Source of the DNA: Campylobacter sp. CCS1377
GTDB taxonomy: Bacteria; Campylobacterota; Campylobacteria; Campylobacterales; Campylobacteraceae
DNA length: 64,000 nucleotides
Assembly: GCF_040008265.1 (NCBI RefSeq)
Contig: NZ_CP155620.1
Coordinates: 1 to 64,000, forward strand
Direction of reading: 5' to 3'
Position 1 is the first letter of the stretch, and each line of letters begins with the position of its first letter. The position numbers were made by a program, and so were the translations under genes. The notes beneath the pieces are model-generated. The model was given only the letters and a program-made list of their open reading frames with translations, was not told where the DNA came from and did no database searches. Positions 10,900-20,217 of the stretch are shown here, in pieces.

Positions 10900-13336
10900 G
10901 TCTGAGGAACTTTTAAAACTTAGCGAAGAGCCTTTAAAAAGCAAGATTAAGGATTTGTATTTTTCTAAGTTTAATTATGTAGGAGCTAAGATTGATTTTT
11001 GTATCACTCAAAATTTAGGACTTTTGGGTGAAGTTAATTTGCTTTGGGCTGAAGCCAAGCAAGGAAAAAGTGAGCTTAAGAAGTCTTTCGTGCAGCTTGT
11101 ACTTACCATAGGAAAATATAAATTTTATACAGAGCAAACTCCAAATTTACTTTGTGCTTTTGATGGAGAAAAGATAGCTTTTTTACCTTTTGCTTCTTTG
11201 CAAGAAATTTTTTATCAAAGTGATATAGACTTTAGTGTTACCCCAAGCAATCATAAAAATGAGCAGTTTTTAAAACTTCTAAAAGAATTAGATGGCATTT
11301 TAAATACAGCACAAATTTTTTATTATGAAAAAAATAATGAAGAATTAAAAACTTTTATAAAAGAAAATCTTACGAGCGAAAATATAAGCAAATTTCAAAT
11401 CGATAAAAATAATTTTGTAAGCATTTATCACAAATGGAATAAAATGGTTAAAGATACCATTAGTATTGATTGGAGTTTGGCTAAAGAAAGCGGGATTATA
11501 GATGCAGACTTTTATTTGGCTGATTTGCTTTCAAATGAAAATGAAACTATCAGTCAAAATTTATTTGCCATTCTTAAAAAAGATTATTATGAGTTTAATA
11601 AAACAAAAAGTGATTTGGGTTCTATCATTAATGAGCGCACTTCTTTTAAGGATAATCAAAAAGCCCATCATGAGTTTTGGGCGATTTATGAGCGTCCTCC
11701 AAGGGAAGAATTTTGGGATTATATTATAAAACGCAGAGATTTGCTTGTAGATCAAGATGTAAGAGAGCGAAAAGGAGCATTTTTTACTCCGAGAATTTGG
11801 GTGGATAAGGCTTGTGAGTATCTTTCTAAAACTTTTGGGGAGGATTATGAAGAGGAGTATTATATATGGGATTTAGCAGGTGGAACAGGAAATTTACTAG
11901 CAAATTTTACAAATAAGAAAAATATCTTTTGTTCTACTCTTGATAAAGCTGATATAGATGTGATACATGAGCGTATAAAAAATGGTGCGAATTTGTTTGA
12001 AAATCATGTTTTTCAATTTGATTTTTTAAATGATGAATTTTTTGATGAGGTAGATGATAAGGGTAAAATCATCCATAAATCAAAACTACCTTTAAATTTA
12101 CAAGAGATTTTAAAGGATGAAAATAAACGCAAAAAATTAATAATTTTTATTAATCCGCCTTATGCTGAAGCTGGGACTAGCTCCACTAAAAATAATACTG
12201 GTAAAAATAAAGAAAGAGTAGCTAGGGAAAATAAAATTTGTGAAAAATACAAAGATATTTTAGGTAGGGCAAACAATGAGCTTTTTGCTCAATTTTTTAT
12301 CAGAATTTATTGTGAGATAGAAGATTGTTTAATGGCTAGTTTTTCGACTTTAAAATATGTAAATTCTACAAATTTTATAAAATTTAGAGAGAGTTTTAAG
12401 GCTAAGTTTTTAAAAGGCTTTATGGTGCCTTCTTATACTTTTGATAATGTAAAAGGAAATTTTCCCATAGGATTTTTGATATGGGATATGAGTAAAAAAG
12501 AAGAAATTAAAAAAATAAAACTTGATATATTTAATGAAAATGGAAATTTTTTAGGAGCGAAGCATTTTTATAATGATAAACAAGAAAGTATCAATAAGTG
12601 GCTTAGAAAATTTAGTATCAAAGATAATGGTATAGGTGTATTGATGGCTGATGCCCCTGATTTTCAAATGCAAAATTTGGTAGCGTTATTGAATAAAAAA
12701 ACAAATAGACATGGAATTTTTCAAGATATTGATCAAACAAATATTATAAATATTGCCATATATTTTTCAGTGCGTCAAGCTATACCTGCTACTTGGATAA
12801 ACGATAGAGATCAGTTTTTATATCCTAATGATTTATATAAAAATGATGATGAGTTTAAAAGCGATTGTTTAGCTTTTATGCTTTTTCATGGACAAAATAA
12901 AATAAGTGCAAAAGAAGGGATAAATCATTTCATACCTTTTAGTGAAACAGAGCTAGGTATCACAAAAGAAGCTTTTGAAAGTGATTTTATGTATAAATTT
13001 ATAAAGGGTGAGATAAAAGATGAAAATTCGCTTTTTGGTGATGAGTTAGTAAAGATAGAATTTAGTCTTGAAGCTCAAGAACTTTTAAAAGCAGGAAAAG
13101 AACTTTTTAAATACTATCACACACATAGCGAGGATAAAGGCTATCTTGTCAATGCTTCACTTTATGATATAAAAGAATTTTTTCAAGGTAGAGATGAAAA
13201 AGGCAGGATGAATCGTCCTAACCAAGCAAAAGACGAGCATTATAAAGTTTTGCTGAGTGATTTAAATACAGCCTTAAATACTTTAGCCAAAAAGCTAGAG
13301 CCTAAAATTTATGAATACGGCTTTTTAAAAGAATAG
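10898..13336 (+). CDS. Type IIG-like restriction/N6-adenine methylase (R-M) protein
   Basis: Probable single-chain restriction-modification enzyme. The N-terminal part has an ExK pair (LLWAEAKQGK, Glu52 and Lys54) with an upstream Asp33, resembling a PD-(D/E)XK nuclease core. The middle carries adenine methylase motifs: RKGAFFTP near residue 290, the SAM-binding WDLAGGTGN near 325 and the catalytic NPPY at 419-422. The C-terminal third would be the target recognition region. At 812 aa it is short for a IIG enzyme. No separate endonuclease or specificity gene is adjacent. TTG is used because the next in-frame Met is more than 180 residues in. Recognition sequence cannot be read from the protein. 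Confidence 0.75.
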   Translation: MSEELLKLSEEPLKSKIKDLYFSKFNYVGAKIDFCITQNLGLLGEVNLLWAEAKQGKSELKKSFVQLVLTIGKYKFYTEQTPNLLCAFDGEKIAFLPFASLQEIFYQSDIDFSVTPSNHKNEQFLKLLKELDGILNTAQIFYYEKNNEELKTFIKENLTSENISKFQIDKNNFVSIYHKWNKMVKDTISIDWSLAKESGIIDADFYLADLLSNENETISQNLFAILKKDYYEFNKTKSDLGSIINERTSFKDNQKAHHEFWAIYERPPREEFWDYIIKRRDLLVDQDVRERKGAFFTPRIWVDKACEYLSKTFGEDYEEEYYIWDLAGGTGNLLANFTNKKNIFCSTLDKADIDVIHERIKNGANLFENHVFQFDFLNDEFFDEVDDKGKIIHKSKLPLNLQEILKDENKRKKLIIFINPPYAEAGTSSTKNNTGKNKERVARENKICEKYKDILGRANNELFAQFFIRIYCEIEDCLMASFSTLKYVNSTNFIKFRESFKAKFLKGFMVPSYTFDNVKGNFPIGFLIWDMSKKEEIKKIKLDIFNENGNFLGAKHFYNDKQESINKWLRKFSIKDNGIGVLMADAPDFQMQNLVALLNKKTNRHGIFQDIDQTNIINIAIYFSVRQAIPATWINDRDQFLYPNDLYKNDDEFKSDCLAFMLFHGQNKISAKEGINHFIPFSETELGITKEAFESDFMYKFIKGEIKDENSLFGDELVKIEFSLEAQELLKAGKELFKYYHTHSEDKGYLVNASLYDIKEFFQGRDEKGRMNRPNQAKDEHYKVLLSDLNTALNTLAKKLEPKIYEYGFLKE

Positions 13337-13347
13337 ATTAATAAATT

Positions 13348-13371
13348 AATTTGGCGCACAAACGCCAAATT
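13348..13371. terminator. Bidirectional terminator between the R-M gene and lutC
   Basis: A perfect 9-bp stem (13348-13356 with 13363-13371) surrounds the 6-base loop CACAAA. It lies between convergent stop codons and has A/T runs on both sides. Confidence 0.65.
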
Positions 13372-14027
13372 TAATAAAAAATGATATGAACAATTTGTGA
13401 GCCATGTACCCCAAAAACAGGGATAAGTTCAATGTCTGCTGTCCTTGAAGGTCCAGCGATAAATAAAATATTGCTAGGCAAAGTTTCATTCTCTTTTTTT
13501 ACCAAAGTTAAAGCCTCAGCCAAGCTTTTTACTACACTTTCTTTTTTAAGTAGCATGATACATAAAGTAGGAGCTAAAGAAAGCATTCTTGGTTGCTCTT
13601 TTGATGAAAGCACTAAAGCAACGCCGTGTGAGCTTACTCCAGCCTTTGCGTGGATGATAGAAAATTCGCTATGAAAAACTTCACTTCTTAAATTTTCTAT
13701 TTGTTCATTAAAACAAATTTTGGATTTTGCTTTGATTTTATCGATATTAAGATTTAGATTTGAGCCATAAATCATTTTTTCATAGCCATATTTTGCCACG
13801 ATTTGATTGATTTTTTCTTCTAAAGTTTCTATCGTGGCTTCTTCGACTATGTATTTGTTTGCACTCATTTTTTCTTTTAGTTCCTCTAAAGCATCATCGC
13901 TTGTTTTGATGTGTCCTACTGGATCTGAGCTTGGGATGTATGTGAAATTTGTATCCCTATGGCCATTTTTGACTTTGTTTAATATCGCTTCTTTGCTTTT
14001 TGAAGAAAGTTCATTTAATCTACTCAC
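13371..14027 (-). CDS. lutC: Lactate utilization protein LutC
   Basis: LUD-domain subunit of the LutABC L-lactate oxidation complex. The 218-residue protein contains the family's central pattern SIIHAKAGVSSHGVAL and C-terminal LFIAGPSRTADIEL, ending with VFGVHGSQIVHIIFY. GTG at 14027 is chosen because AAGGAG lies 7 bases upstream. The gene overlaps lutB by 8 bases and is last in the minus-strand lctP-lutA-lutB-lutC order. Confidence 0.9.
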   Translation of the reverse strand: MSRLNELSSKSKEAILNKVKNGHRDTNFTYIPSSDPVGHIKTSDDALEELKEKMSANKYIVEEATIETLEEKINQIVAKYGYEKMIYGSNLNLNIDKIKAKSKICFNEQIENLRSEVFHSEFSIIHAKAGVSSHGVALVLSSKEQPRMLSLAPTLCIMLLKKESVVKSLAEALTLVKKENETLPSNILFIAGPSRTADIELIPVFGVHGSQIVHIIFY

Positions 14028-15462
14028 AGCTTACTCCTTCGATATTTTCAAGCTCTTTATAAAGATTTTTCTTAATTTGTGGCAAGTCTTTAAATTGACT
14101 CCATTTTTTTACTACAGGTAAGGTATTTTTAAAACTTTGTATAAACCAATTAAAATAATGCGCCTTCGATAAAGAAAATCTCCATAAATTCCCGCTTGTA
14201 GCTATTTTTTCAAAATTTCTAAAAGCAAAAGCTTCGGCGGCATTATGATGGAGCATATTTGCACCAAGTGGCGGGTTTTTGCCTTGTCCGACTTTATTAG
14301 ACCTTAGTTTGCGTATGAGATCAGCGAGTGGAATTTTTACCGGACAAACTTCAGAGCAGCGCCCACAAAGCGAACAAAAATTCAAAATATCCCCCGTGTG
14401 ATCTATACCAAAAATATTCGGACTAATCACTTCTCCAATAGGCCCTGGATACACGGTTTGATAAGTATGACCTCCGATTTTATCATAAACAGGGCAAAAA
14501 TTCATACAAGCCCCACACCTAATGCAACGAAGTGCTTCATAATAATCCTCATGAGCTAACATATCGCTTCTGTGATGATCAAAAAGTATAACATGCACTT
14601 CTTTTGGGCCGTCCAAATCGCCATTTTTTCGTGGACCTGTGATGATATTGTTATAGGTGGGTATGAATTGACCTGTAGCTGAAGGAGTAAGTAAATGCAC
14701 CATAGTTGCTGCATCTTCAAAGCTTTGCATCACTTTTTCTATACCACAAAGTGCGACATGGATATCGCTTGCAGTAGTGCACATTCTGCCATTTCCTTCA
14801 TTTTCTATGAGCCAAAAAGCTCCTTCTTCAGACATAGCAAAATTAACACCGCTAAGTCCCATTTTCAAGCCTTCAAATTCATCTCTTAAATGCTTTCGCG
14901 CAATGGCGTTTAGTTTTTCAGGTTCGCTTTCAAGTTCAGAGCCTAATTTATCTTTGAAAATTTCGCCAATTTCATAACGATTTTTGTGAATGGCTGGCAC
15001 GACGATATGCACTGGCGTTTCACCATTAAGTTGCAAGATAAGCTCTCCAAGATCCGTTTCTACGGCTTTTAAACCCTTGTTTTCAAGATAGTGATTTAAA
15101 CCTATCTCTTCACTAGCCATGGATTTGCCTTTTAGGATTTTAGAGATATTCTTTTCACGCATGAGTTCATAAATAATCTCACAAGCGTCTTCATCGCTAC
15201 TTGCCCAATGCACTTGTATGCCGTTTTTAGTTGCGTTTTTTTCAAATTCTAAAAGTCTTTCATTGAGGCTCATTAAAGCATTATTTTTAGCTTGTTTTGC
15301 GCGTTCTCTTAAACCTTGCCAGTCATTAAATTTCTCATCGATTAATTTCAAGCGATTTTTTTGTAAAGTGTGCATAGCATTAGAGAGATTTTCACGCATT
15401 TGCTCGTCATTGAGCTTGATTTTAACGATTTGCTCGTGCGGTAATTTGTGTTGTTCGCTCAT
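14020..15462 (-). CDS. lutB: Lactate utilization iron-sulfur protein LutB
   Basis: Iron-sulfur subunit of the L-lactate oxidation complex. After an N-terminal LUD domain come two 4Fe-4S clusters: CIRCGACMNFCPV and CSLCGRCSEVCPVKIPL. The length of 480 aa fits the family. AAGGAG precedes the ATG. It overlaps lutA by 4 bases and lutC by 8, so the three subunits are translated from one message. Confidence 0.93.
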   Translation of the reverse strand: MSEQHKLPHEQIVKIKLNDEQMRENLSNAMHTLQKNRLKLIDEKFNDWQGLRERAKQAKNNALMSLNERLLEFEKNATKNGIQVHWASSDEDACEIIYELMREKNISKILKGKSMASEEIGLNHYLENKGLKAVETDLGELILQLNGETPVHIVVPAIHKNRYEIGEIFKDKLGSELESEPEKLNAIARKHLRDEFEGLKMGLSGVNFAMSEEGAFWLIENEGNGRMCTTASDIHVALCGIEKVMQSFEDAATMVHLLTPSATGQFIPTYNNIITGPRKNGDLDGPKEVHVILFDHHRSDMLAHEDYYEALRCIRCGACMNFCPVYDKIGGHTYQTVYPGPIGEVISPNIFGIDHTGDILNFCSLCGRCSEVCPVKIPLADLIRKLRSNKVGQGKNPPLGANMLHHNAAEAFAFRNFEKIATSGNLWRFSLSKAHYFNWFIQSFKNTLPVVKKWSQFKDLPQIKKNLYKELENIEGVSCE

Positions 15463-16196
15463 ATTTTCACTCCTTCAAGGCGTTTGACCAAAAAGTCATA
15501 TAAATGCACGCCTTTGATATCAAGTCCCATTTTACTCATGGTTCCAGCAATATTCATCAAGCAACCCCCATCGCCACTTATAAGGTATTTAGCACCTGTT
15601 TTTTGGATATTTTTGATTTTTTCTCTTGCCATAGCGTTTGAAATTTCACTCTCTTTGACTGAAAAAGTTCCGCCAAAACCACAGCATTCTTCTTCATATT
15701 CTAAATCGATTAGTTCAACATTTTTAAGTCTTTTAATGAGATTTTTACTTGCTTGTATGCTTTTTTGAATTCTTAAAGCGTGGCAATTTGAATGCCAAGT
15801 GACTTTGATGGGTTCGCCTTTATCTTCGTAATTTACATTTAAAACCTCATCTAAATACTGTGAAAGTTCTATCACACGAGAGCTAAATTCTTTGACTCTT
15901 TCAAAATTATTATCATCTTTAAAAAGTTCTAAATAATCATGACTCATCATCCCTGCACAAGATCCACTTGGTACAACGATGGGATAATCTTTCTCAAATA
16001 AATTAATATTATATAAAGCTATATTTTTACTTTCTTTAAAATAACCTGAGTTAAAAGAGGGTTGAGAGCAACAGGTTTGATTTTTTTTAAAAATCACTTC
16101 TACACCTTCGCGGCGTAGAAGTTTGACTGAATTTAAAACACTTTCTTGCATTGCGGCAGTTCCAAGACAAGTGGCGTATAAATAAACTTTTTTCAT
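15459..16196 (-). CDS. lutA: Lactate utilization protein LutA (CCG-domain)
   Basis: Heterodisulfide-reductase-like subunit of the lactate oxidation complex. It carries two cysteine-rich CCG domains, seen as TCCSQPSFNSGY near residue 42 and EECCGFGGTFSVK near 180. The 245-residue length is standard. It starts 9 bases downstream of the lctP stop codon. Confidence 0.93.
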   Translation of the reverse strand: MKKVYLYATCLGTAAMQESVLNSVKLLRREGVEVIFKKNQTCCSQPSFNSGYFKESKNIALYNINLFEKDYPIVVPSGSCAGMMSHDYLELFKDDNNFERVKEFSSRVIELSQYLDEVLNVNYEDKGEPIKVTWHSNCHALRIQKSIQASKNLIKRLKNVELIDLEYEEECCGFGGTFSVKESEISNAMAREKIKNIQKTGAKYLISGDGGCLMNIAGTMSKMGLDIKGVHLYDFLVKRLEGVKI

Positions 16197-16205
16197 TACT
16201 TTGTC

Positions 16206-17849
16206 CTATTTTGCTAAAGGAATGGTATCTGGTATTATGCCATTTAATAAGAATGCAATGATGCAAGTCCAAATTCCTATTAAAATAATAAAAGCTATAG
16301 AGTATTTTAAAGTGAATTTAAAAAGATCAGATTCTTTACCTACAAGTCCCACTGCAGCACAAGCTATAGCTATACTTTGTGGGCTTATCATTTTACCAAC
16401 CACACCTCCTACAGAGTTTGCTGCTAAAAATAAAGCTTCGCCTACGCCAAGCTCATTTGCAGTCACTTGTTGTAATGGTCCAAAAAGTAAATTCGCGCTT
16501 GTGTCAGAACCGGTTAGGAAAACCCCTATCCAGCCAATGATAGGCGAAAAGAAAGCAAAAGCATCACCGGTGTGTGAGAAAGCCAAGCCTAGAGTGGTGC
16601 TCATACCGCTATTTTTAGCAATAAAAGCAAAAGAAACAACCAAACCAATGGTAATGCAAGGTATAGCCATTTCTTTTAAGGTATCCCAAAAGCATTCTCC
16701 TGCATCGCTGGCTTTGATTTTTAAAATCCAAATGGTTAAAAAAGCCGCAAGTAAAATAGCTGTTCCTGCTTGAAGAGCGATGAAATTTATAGGCATACTT
16801 AAGGCTACATTTTTACCATTTGCATCCACTATGCTTCCTGCAATATTGTTAAAAGTAATGGTTACTTGGGTATAGTCAAAAATAGAGCCTTTAGCAAATA
16901 AATCTTTAAACCAAGGTTGAGTCCAAAGCACTATGCAAGCGATAAGTAGGATAAAAGGAGTCCAAGCTTTTAAAACTTGAGTGAAGCTTAAAGTACTTTC
17001 TTGAGCAAAATTTGTTTCTCCATCAAGTCTGAATATATTTTTTGGTTTCCAAAATTTCAAAAAGATTGTTGTGGCTGCTAAAGATACGATTGCTGAAACA
17101 ATGTCAGGAAGTTCTGCGCCAAGGTGGTTTGAGCTGTAAAATTGTGTCGCAGTAAAACTCACAGCTGCGACTAAAATAGCCGGAAAAGTTTCTTTAATAC
17201 CCTTAAATCCATCCATTAAAAAAATGATGAAAAAAGGCACGCTAAGGCTTAGTGGCACAAGCATTCTACCTACCATAGCAGATACTGCATGTTGTTCTAC
17301 GCCTACTAAATTAGCCATTGCGATGATTGGAATTCCTACAGCACCAAAGGCAACTGGAGCAGTATTTGCAATGAGACAAAGTCCCGCAGCTTGTAAGGGG
17401 CGAAGTCCAAGTCCCACAAGTAGGGCCGCAGTAATGGCTACAGGACCGCCAAAACCGATCGCACCTTCTAAGAAAGAGCCAAAACAAAAGCCGATTAATA
17501 TCACTTGAATTCTATGATCTGGAGTGATACTCATGACGCTTTGTTTGATAACTTCAAATGAGCCTGATTTAATGGAGAGTTTGTAAAGGAAAATCGCTGC
17601 AATGATAATCCAAGCAATGGGCCAAAGTCCTTGTGCGAAGCCTTGAACGAAACTTGCGCCTATTAAAGAAAAAGGCATGCCATAGGCAAAAAATGCAACT
17701 ATGCTTGCTAAAATCACAGTGATAAAACCTGCTTGATAGCCTTTGAGTTTAAAAACGAGTAAGCAGACCAAGAAGCAAATTATAGGTAAAAATGCTACGA
17801 TTGCACTTAAAAAAATATTTTCAAATGGATCATAAATTTGAGTCCACAT
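16206..17849 (-). CDS. lctP: L-lactate permease
   Basis: Inner-membrane proton-lactate symporter of the LctP family, with about 12-14 hydrophobic spans. The signature stretches GFCFGSFLEGAIGFGGPVA and SVGGVVGKMISPQSIAIA are present. At 547 aa it is full length. AAGGAG is well placed before the ATG. As first gene of the lctP-lutABC operon it supplies the substrate of the following enzymes. Confidence 0.95.
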   Translation of the reverse strand: MWTQIYDPFENIFLSAIVAFLPIICFLVCLLVFKLKGYQAGFITVILASIVAFFAYGMPFSLIGASFVQGFAQGLWPIAWIIIAAIFLYKLSIKSGSFEVIKQSVMSITPDHRIQVILIGFCFGSFLEGAIGFGGPVAITAALLVGLGLRPLQAAGLCLIANTAPVAFGAVGIPIIAMANLVGVEQHAVSAMVGRMLVPLSLSVPFFIIFLMDGFKGIKETFPAILVAAVSFTATQFYSSNHLGAELPDIVSAIVSLAATTIFLKFWKPKNIFRLDGETNFAQESTLSFTQVLKAWTPFILLIACIVLWTQPWFKDLFAKGSIFDYTQVTITFNNIAGSIVDANGKNVALSMPINFIALQAGTAILLAAFLTIWILKIKASDAGECFWDTLKEMAIPCITIGLVVSFAFIAKNSGMSTTLGLAFSHTGDAFAFFSPIIGWIGVFLTGSDTSANLLFGPLQQVTANELGVGEALFLAANSVGGVVGKMISPQSIAIACAAVGLVGKESDLFKFTLKYSIAFIILIGIWTCIIAFLLNGIIPDTIPLAK

Positions 17850-18026
17850 AAAATCTCCTTTTGTAAATTTTTTAACTTTATAGTTTAGCGAATAAGATAT
17901 AATTAAAAAGTATTAAGAAATAAAATTGGTATTTTATGTTGATTTTTGTAACATTAAAGTAACAAAAATATTTTATAAAGAAGCAAAAGTAGCAAAGTTT
18001 TTTGATTTTCAATTAAATTTTTTGAT

Positions 18027-19112
18027 TTAAGCTTGATAAATTCTTTTTAAATTCTCTAAATTTGCACTAACATTTAAGAGTAAGCAATCAGCTAAAACAA
18101 GTCTTATCATCGCCGTAGCTACCACACTCCCACGCACTCCCACACAAGGATCGTGCCTACCTTTTAGTTCACATATGATATTATTGCCAAATTTATCCAT
18201 ACTTTCTTGCGCGCTAAAAATTGAAGGGGTAGGTTTGAAATAGCTTTTAATTTCCAAAATATCGCCGTTTGAAATTCCACCTAAAATTCCTCCGCTGTGA
18301 TTGCTTAAAAATTTACCATCTTTTAAACAATCATTATTTTGTGAGCCGCGCATTCTACTTGCATTGATACCTTCGCCAAGCTCTACGGCCTTTACTGCAT
18401 TAAGTCCCATCAAAGCATGGGCGATTTTTGCATCAAGTTTATCGTATAAAACTTCTCCAAGTCCTGCCATTACGCCACTTACTTTAGTAAAAACGCTAGC
18501 ACCTACACTGTCTTTTGAATTTCTGGCATTTAAAATTTCTTCTTTAAAATCATTTTCTAAAAACGGATCGAGGCAAAAAATTTCGCTTTTCTTGGCAAAT
18601 TCAAAGTCAAATTCGTTATTTTTTAAAGTAGAAACAAAGTTTCCAACCCCAAAAACTCCACTTTGTACTTCTATGTTAAATTCCTTTAAAAGCATAGCAC
18701 AAATTGCACCCCCAGCGACTCTTGCAACGCTTTCTCTAGCACTAGCTCTTCCACCCCCACGATGATCTCTTATGCTGAATTTTTTAAAATAAGTAAAATC
18801 AGCGTGTGAAGGGCGAAATAAATCCTTGATATTATCATAGTCTTTTGAGCGTGTATTTTCGTTAAAAACGACTATGCCAATGGGAGTTCCTGTGCTAAAA
18901 CCTTCAAAAACTCCACTTAAAATTTCAGCCCTATCACCTTCCTTTCTAGGAGTAGCAAATTTACTTCCGCCTTTGCGTTTATCAAGTTCGTTTTGCAAGA
19001 ATTCCTCATCGATTTTTACGCCTGCTGGAAGTCCATCTATAACGCAACCAATAGCTTTGCCGTGAGATTCTCCAAAACTTGTAAATCGTAATTTTGTGCC
19101 AAAAGTGTTCAT
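18027..19112 (-). CDS. aroC: Chorismate synthase
   Basis: Makes chorismate from EPSP with FMNH2, the last step of the shikimate pathway. Family signatures GESHGKAIG near residue 12, RDHRGGGRASARE and NHSGGILGG are present. I set the start at Met 19112, four codons inside the longest frame: its ATGA overlaps the rnc stop codon, and the N-terminus MNTFGTKLRF matches relatives. Confidence 0.95.
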   Translation of the reverse strand: MNTFGTKLRFTSFGESHGKAIGCVIDGLPAGVKIDEEFLQNELDKRKGGSKFATPRKEGDRAEILSGVFEGFSTGTPIGIVVFNENTRSKDYDNIKDLFRPSHADFTYFKKFSIRDHRGGGRASARESVARVAGGAICAMLLKEFNIEVQSGVFGVGNFVSTLKNNEFDFEFAKKSEIFCLDPFLENDFKEEILNARNSKDSVGASVFTKVSGVMAGLGEVLYDKLDAKIAHALMGLNAVKAVELGEGINASRMRGSQNNDCLKDGKFLSNHSGGILGGISNGDILEIKSYFKPTPSIFSAQESMDKFGNNIICELKGRHDPCVGVRGSVVATAMIRLVLADCLLLNVSANLENLKRIYQA

Positions 19113-19783
19113 ATTTTGCCCCATTTTTCAAGAGTGATTTTTGCTGCCATTTGTTGCGCTTCTTTTTTGCTGTTTGCAATGGCTCTTGCGATTTCTTTTC
19201 CTTCGAGTTTTAAAGCGATTTCGAATTGTTTTTGATGATCAGGGCCAAAAGCGCGTAAGGTTTCGTATTCTGGAGTTTGTCCCATAGAACCTTGAGTGAT
19301 TTCTTGTAGCTTGGTTTTATAATCTTTGATGAGATTTTTAGCATCAATATGAGGATAATTTTTTTCTACTAAATAAAGTGCGATTTGCTTGGCTTTTTCA
19401 AAGCCTGATTCTAAGTGAATAGCACCAATAATAGCCTCTAGAGCATCTGAAAGAATGGAAGGTTTAGCTCTTCCACCGTTGTTTTCTTCGGCTAAAGACA
19501 TAAATAAAAAATCCCCCAAATTCAAATCAAGTGCGATTTTTGCAAAAGATTTTTCATTGACTAAAGCGGCTCTAAGTTTTGATAAATCTCCTTCTGCATC
19601 GTGTTTAAATTTGTGAAATAAATACTCTCCCACAACCAAATCAAGTACTGCATCACCTAAAAATTCAAGTCTTTCATTGCTATAAGGTTTTTTAAAACTT
19701 TTATGTGTCAAAGCGTGTGTGAGTAAAGTTTTGTCTTTAAATTCGTAGTGGAGATTTTTTTCTAAGAGCTCGAGTTTTTTCAT
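19109..19783 (-). CDS. rnc: Ribonuclease III
   Basis: Double-stranded RNA endonuclease for rRNA and mRNA processing. The catalytic signature NERLEFLGDAVLDLVV lies near residues 36-50 and the second acidic site near ALEAIIGAIHLE. The C-terminal double-stranded RNA-binding domain ends with KKEAQQMAAKITLEKW. Overlaps of 4 bases with both rnhA and aroC show translational coupling. Confidence 0.96.
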   Translation of the reverse strand: MKKLELLEKNLHYEFKDKTLLTHALTHKSFKKPYSNERLEFLGDAVLDLVVGEYLFHKFKHDAEGDLSKLRAALVNEKSFAKIALDLNLGDFLFMSLAEENNGGRAKPSILSDALEAIIGAIHLESGFEKAKQIALYLVEKNYPHIDAKNLIKDYKTKLQEITQGSMGQTPEYETLRAFGPDHQKQFEIALKLEGKEIARAIANSKKEAQQMAAKITLEKWGKI

Positions 19784-20217
19784 ATTTTTTCATTATCCTT
19801 TTGCAAATTAAGAGCAGCCATTCTTGCTAAAAAATCACATCTTTCGTTTTGCGTGTGACCATTGTGTGCTTTTATCCAAAAAGCTTTGATTTTGTGAATT
19901 TTAGCCAAATTTAAATATTCTTTCCATAAATCCACATTTTTCTTGCCTTTAAAATCTTTTTTTACCCAATCTTTAAGCCACTCATTGATGCTTTGCACCA
20001 TTAAATTTGAGTCTGTAAAAAGCGAAATTTCACAAGGCTCTTTTAAGGCTTCTAAAGCCTTGATGATAGCTAAAAGTTCCATTCTATTATTTGTGGTATT
20101 TTCTTGACTGCCAAAGCCTTCTTTTTGATGGTTTTTATATTCAAGTATATAAGCCCAACCACCAAAACCAGGGTTTTTCAAACATGATCCATCGGTGTAA
20201 ATTTTAATTTGCTTCAT
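19780..20217 (-). CDS. rnhA: Ribonuclease HI
   Basis: Degrades the RNA strand of RNA-DNA hybrids. Catalytic acids are visible in IYTDGSCLKNPG (Asp8), NNRMELLA (Glu48), LFTDSNL (Asp about 69) and the C-terminal ERCDFLAR (Asp about 129), with the His loop at WIKAHNGHTQ. The 145-residue length is typical. It overlaps the upstream TPR gene by 14 bases. Confidence 0.95.
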   Translation of the reverse strand: MKQIKIYTDGSCLKNPGFGGWAYILEYKNHQKEGFGSQENTTNNRMELLAIIKALEALKEPCEISLFTDSNLMVQSINEWLKDWVKKDFKGKKNVDLWKEYLNLAKIHKIKAFWIKAHNGHTQNERCDFLARMAALNLQKDNEKI

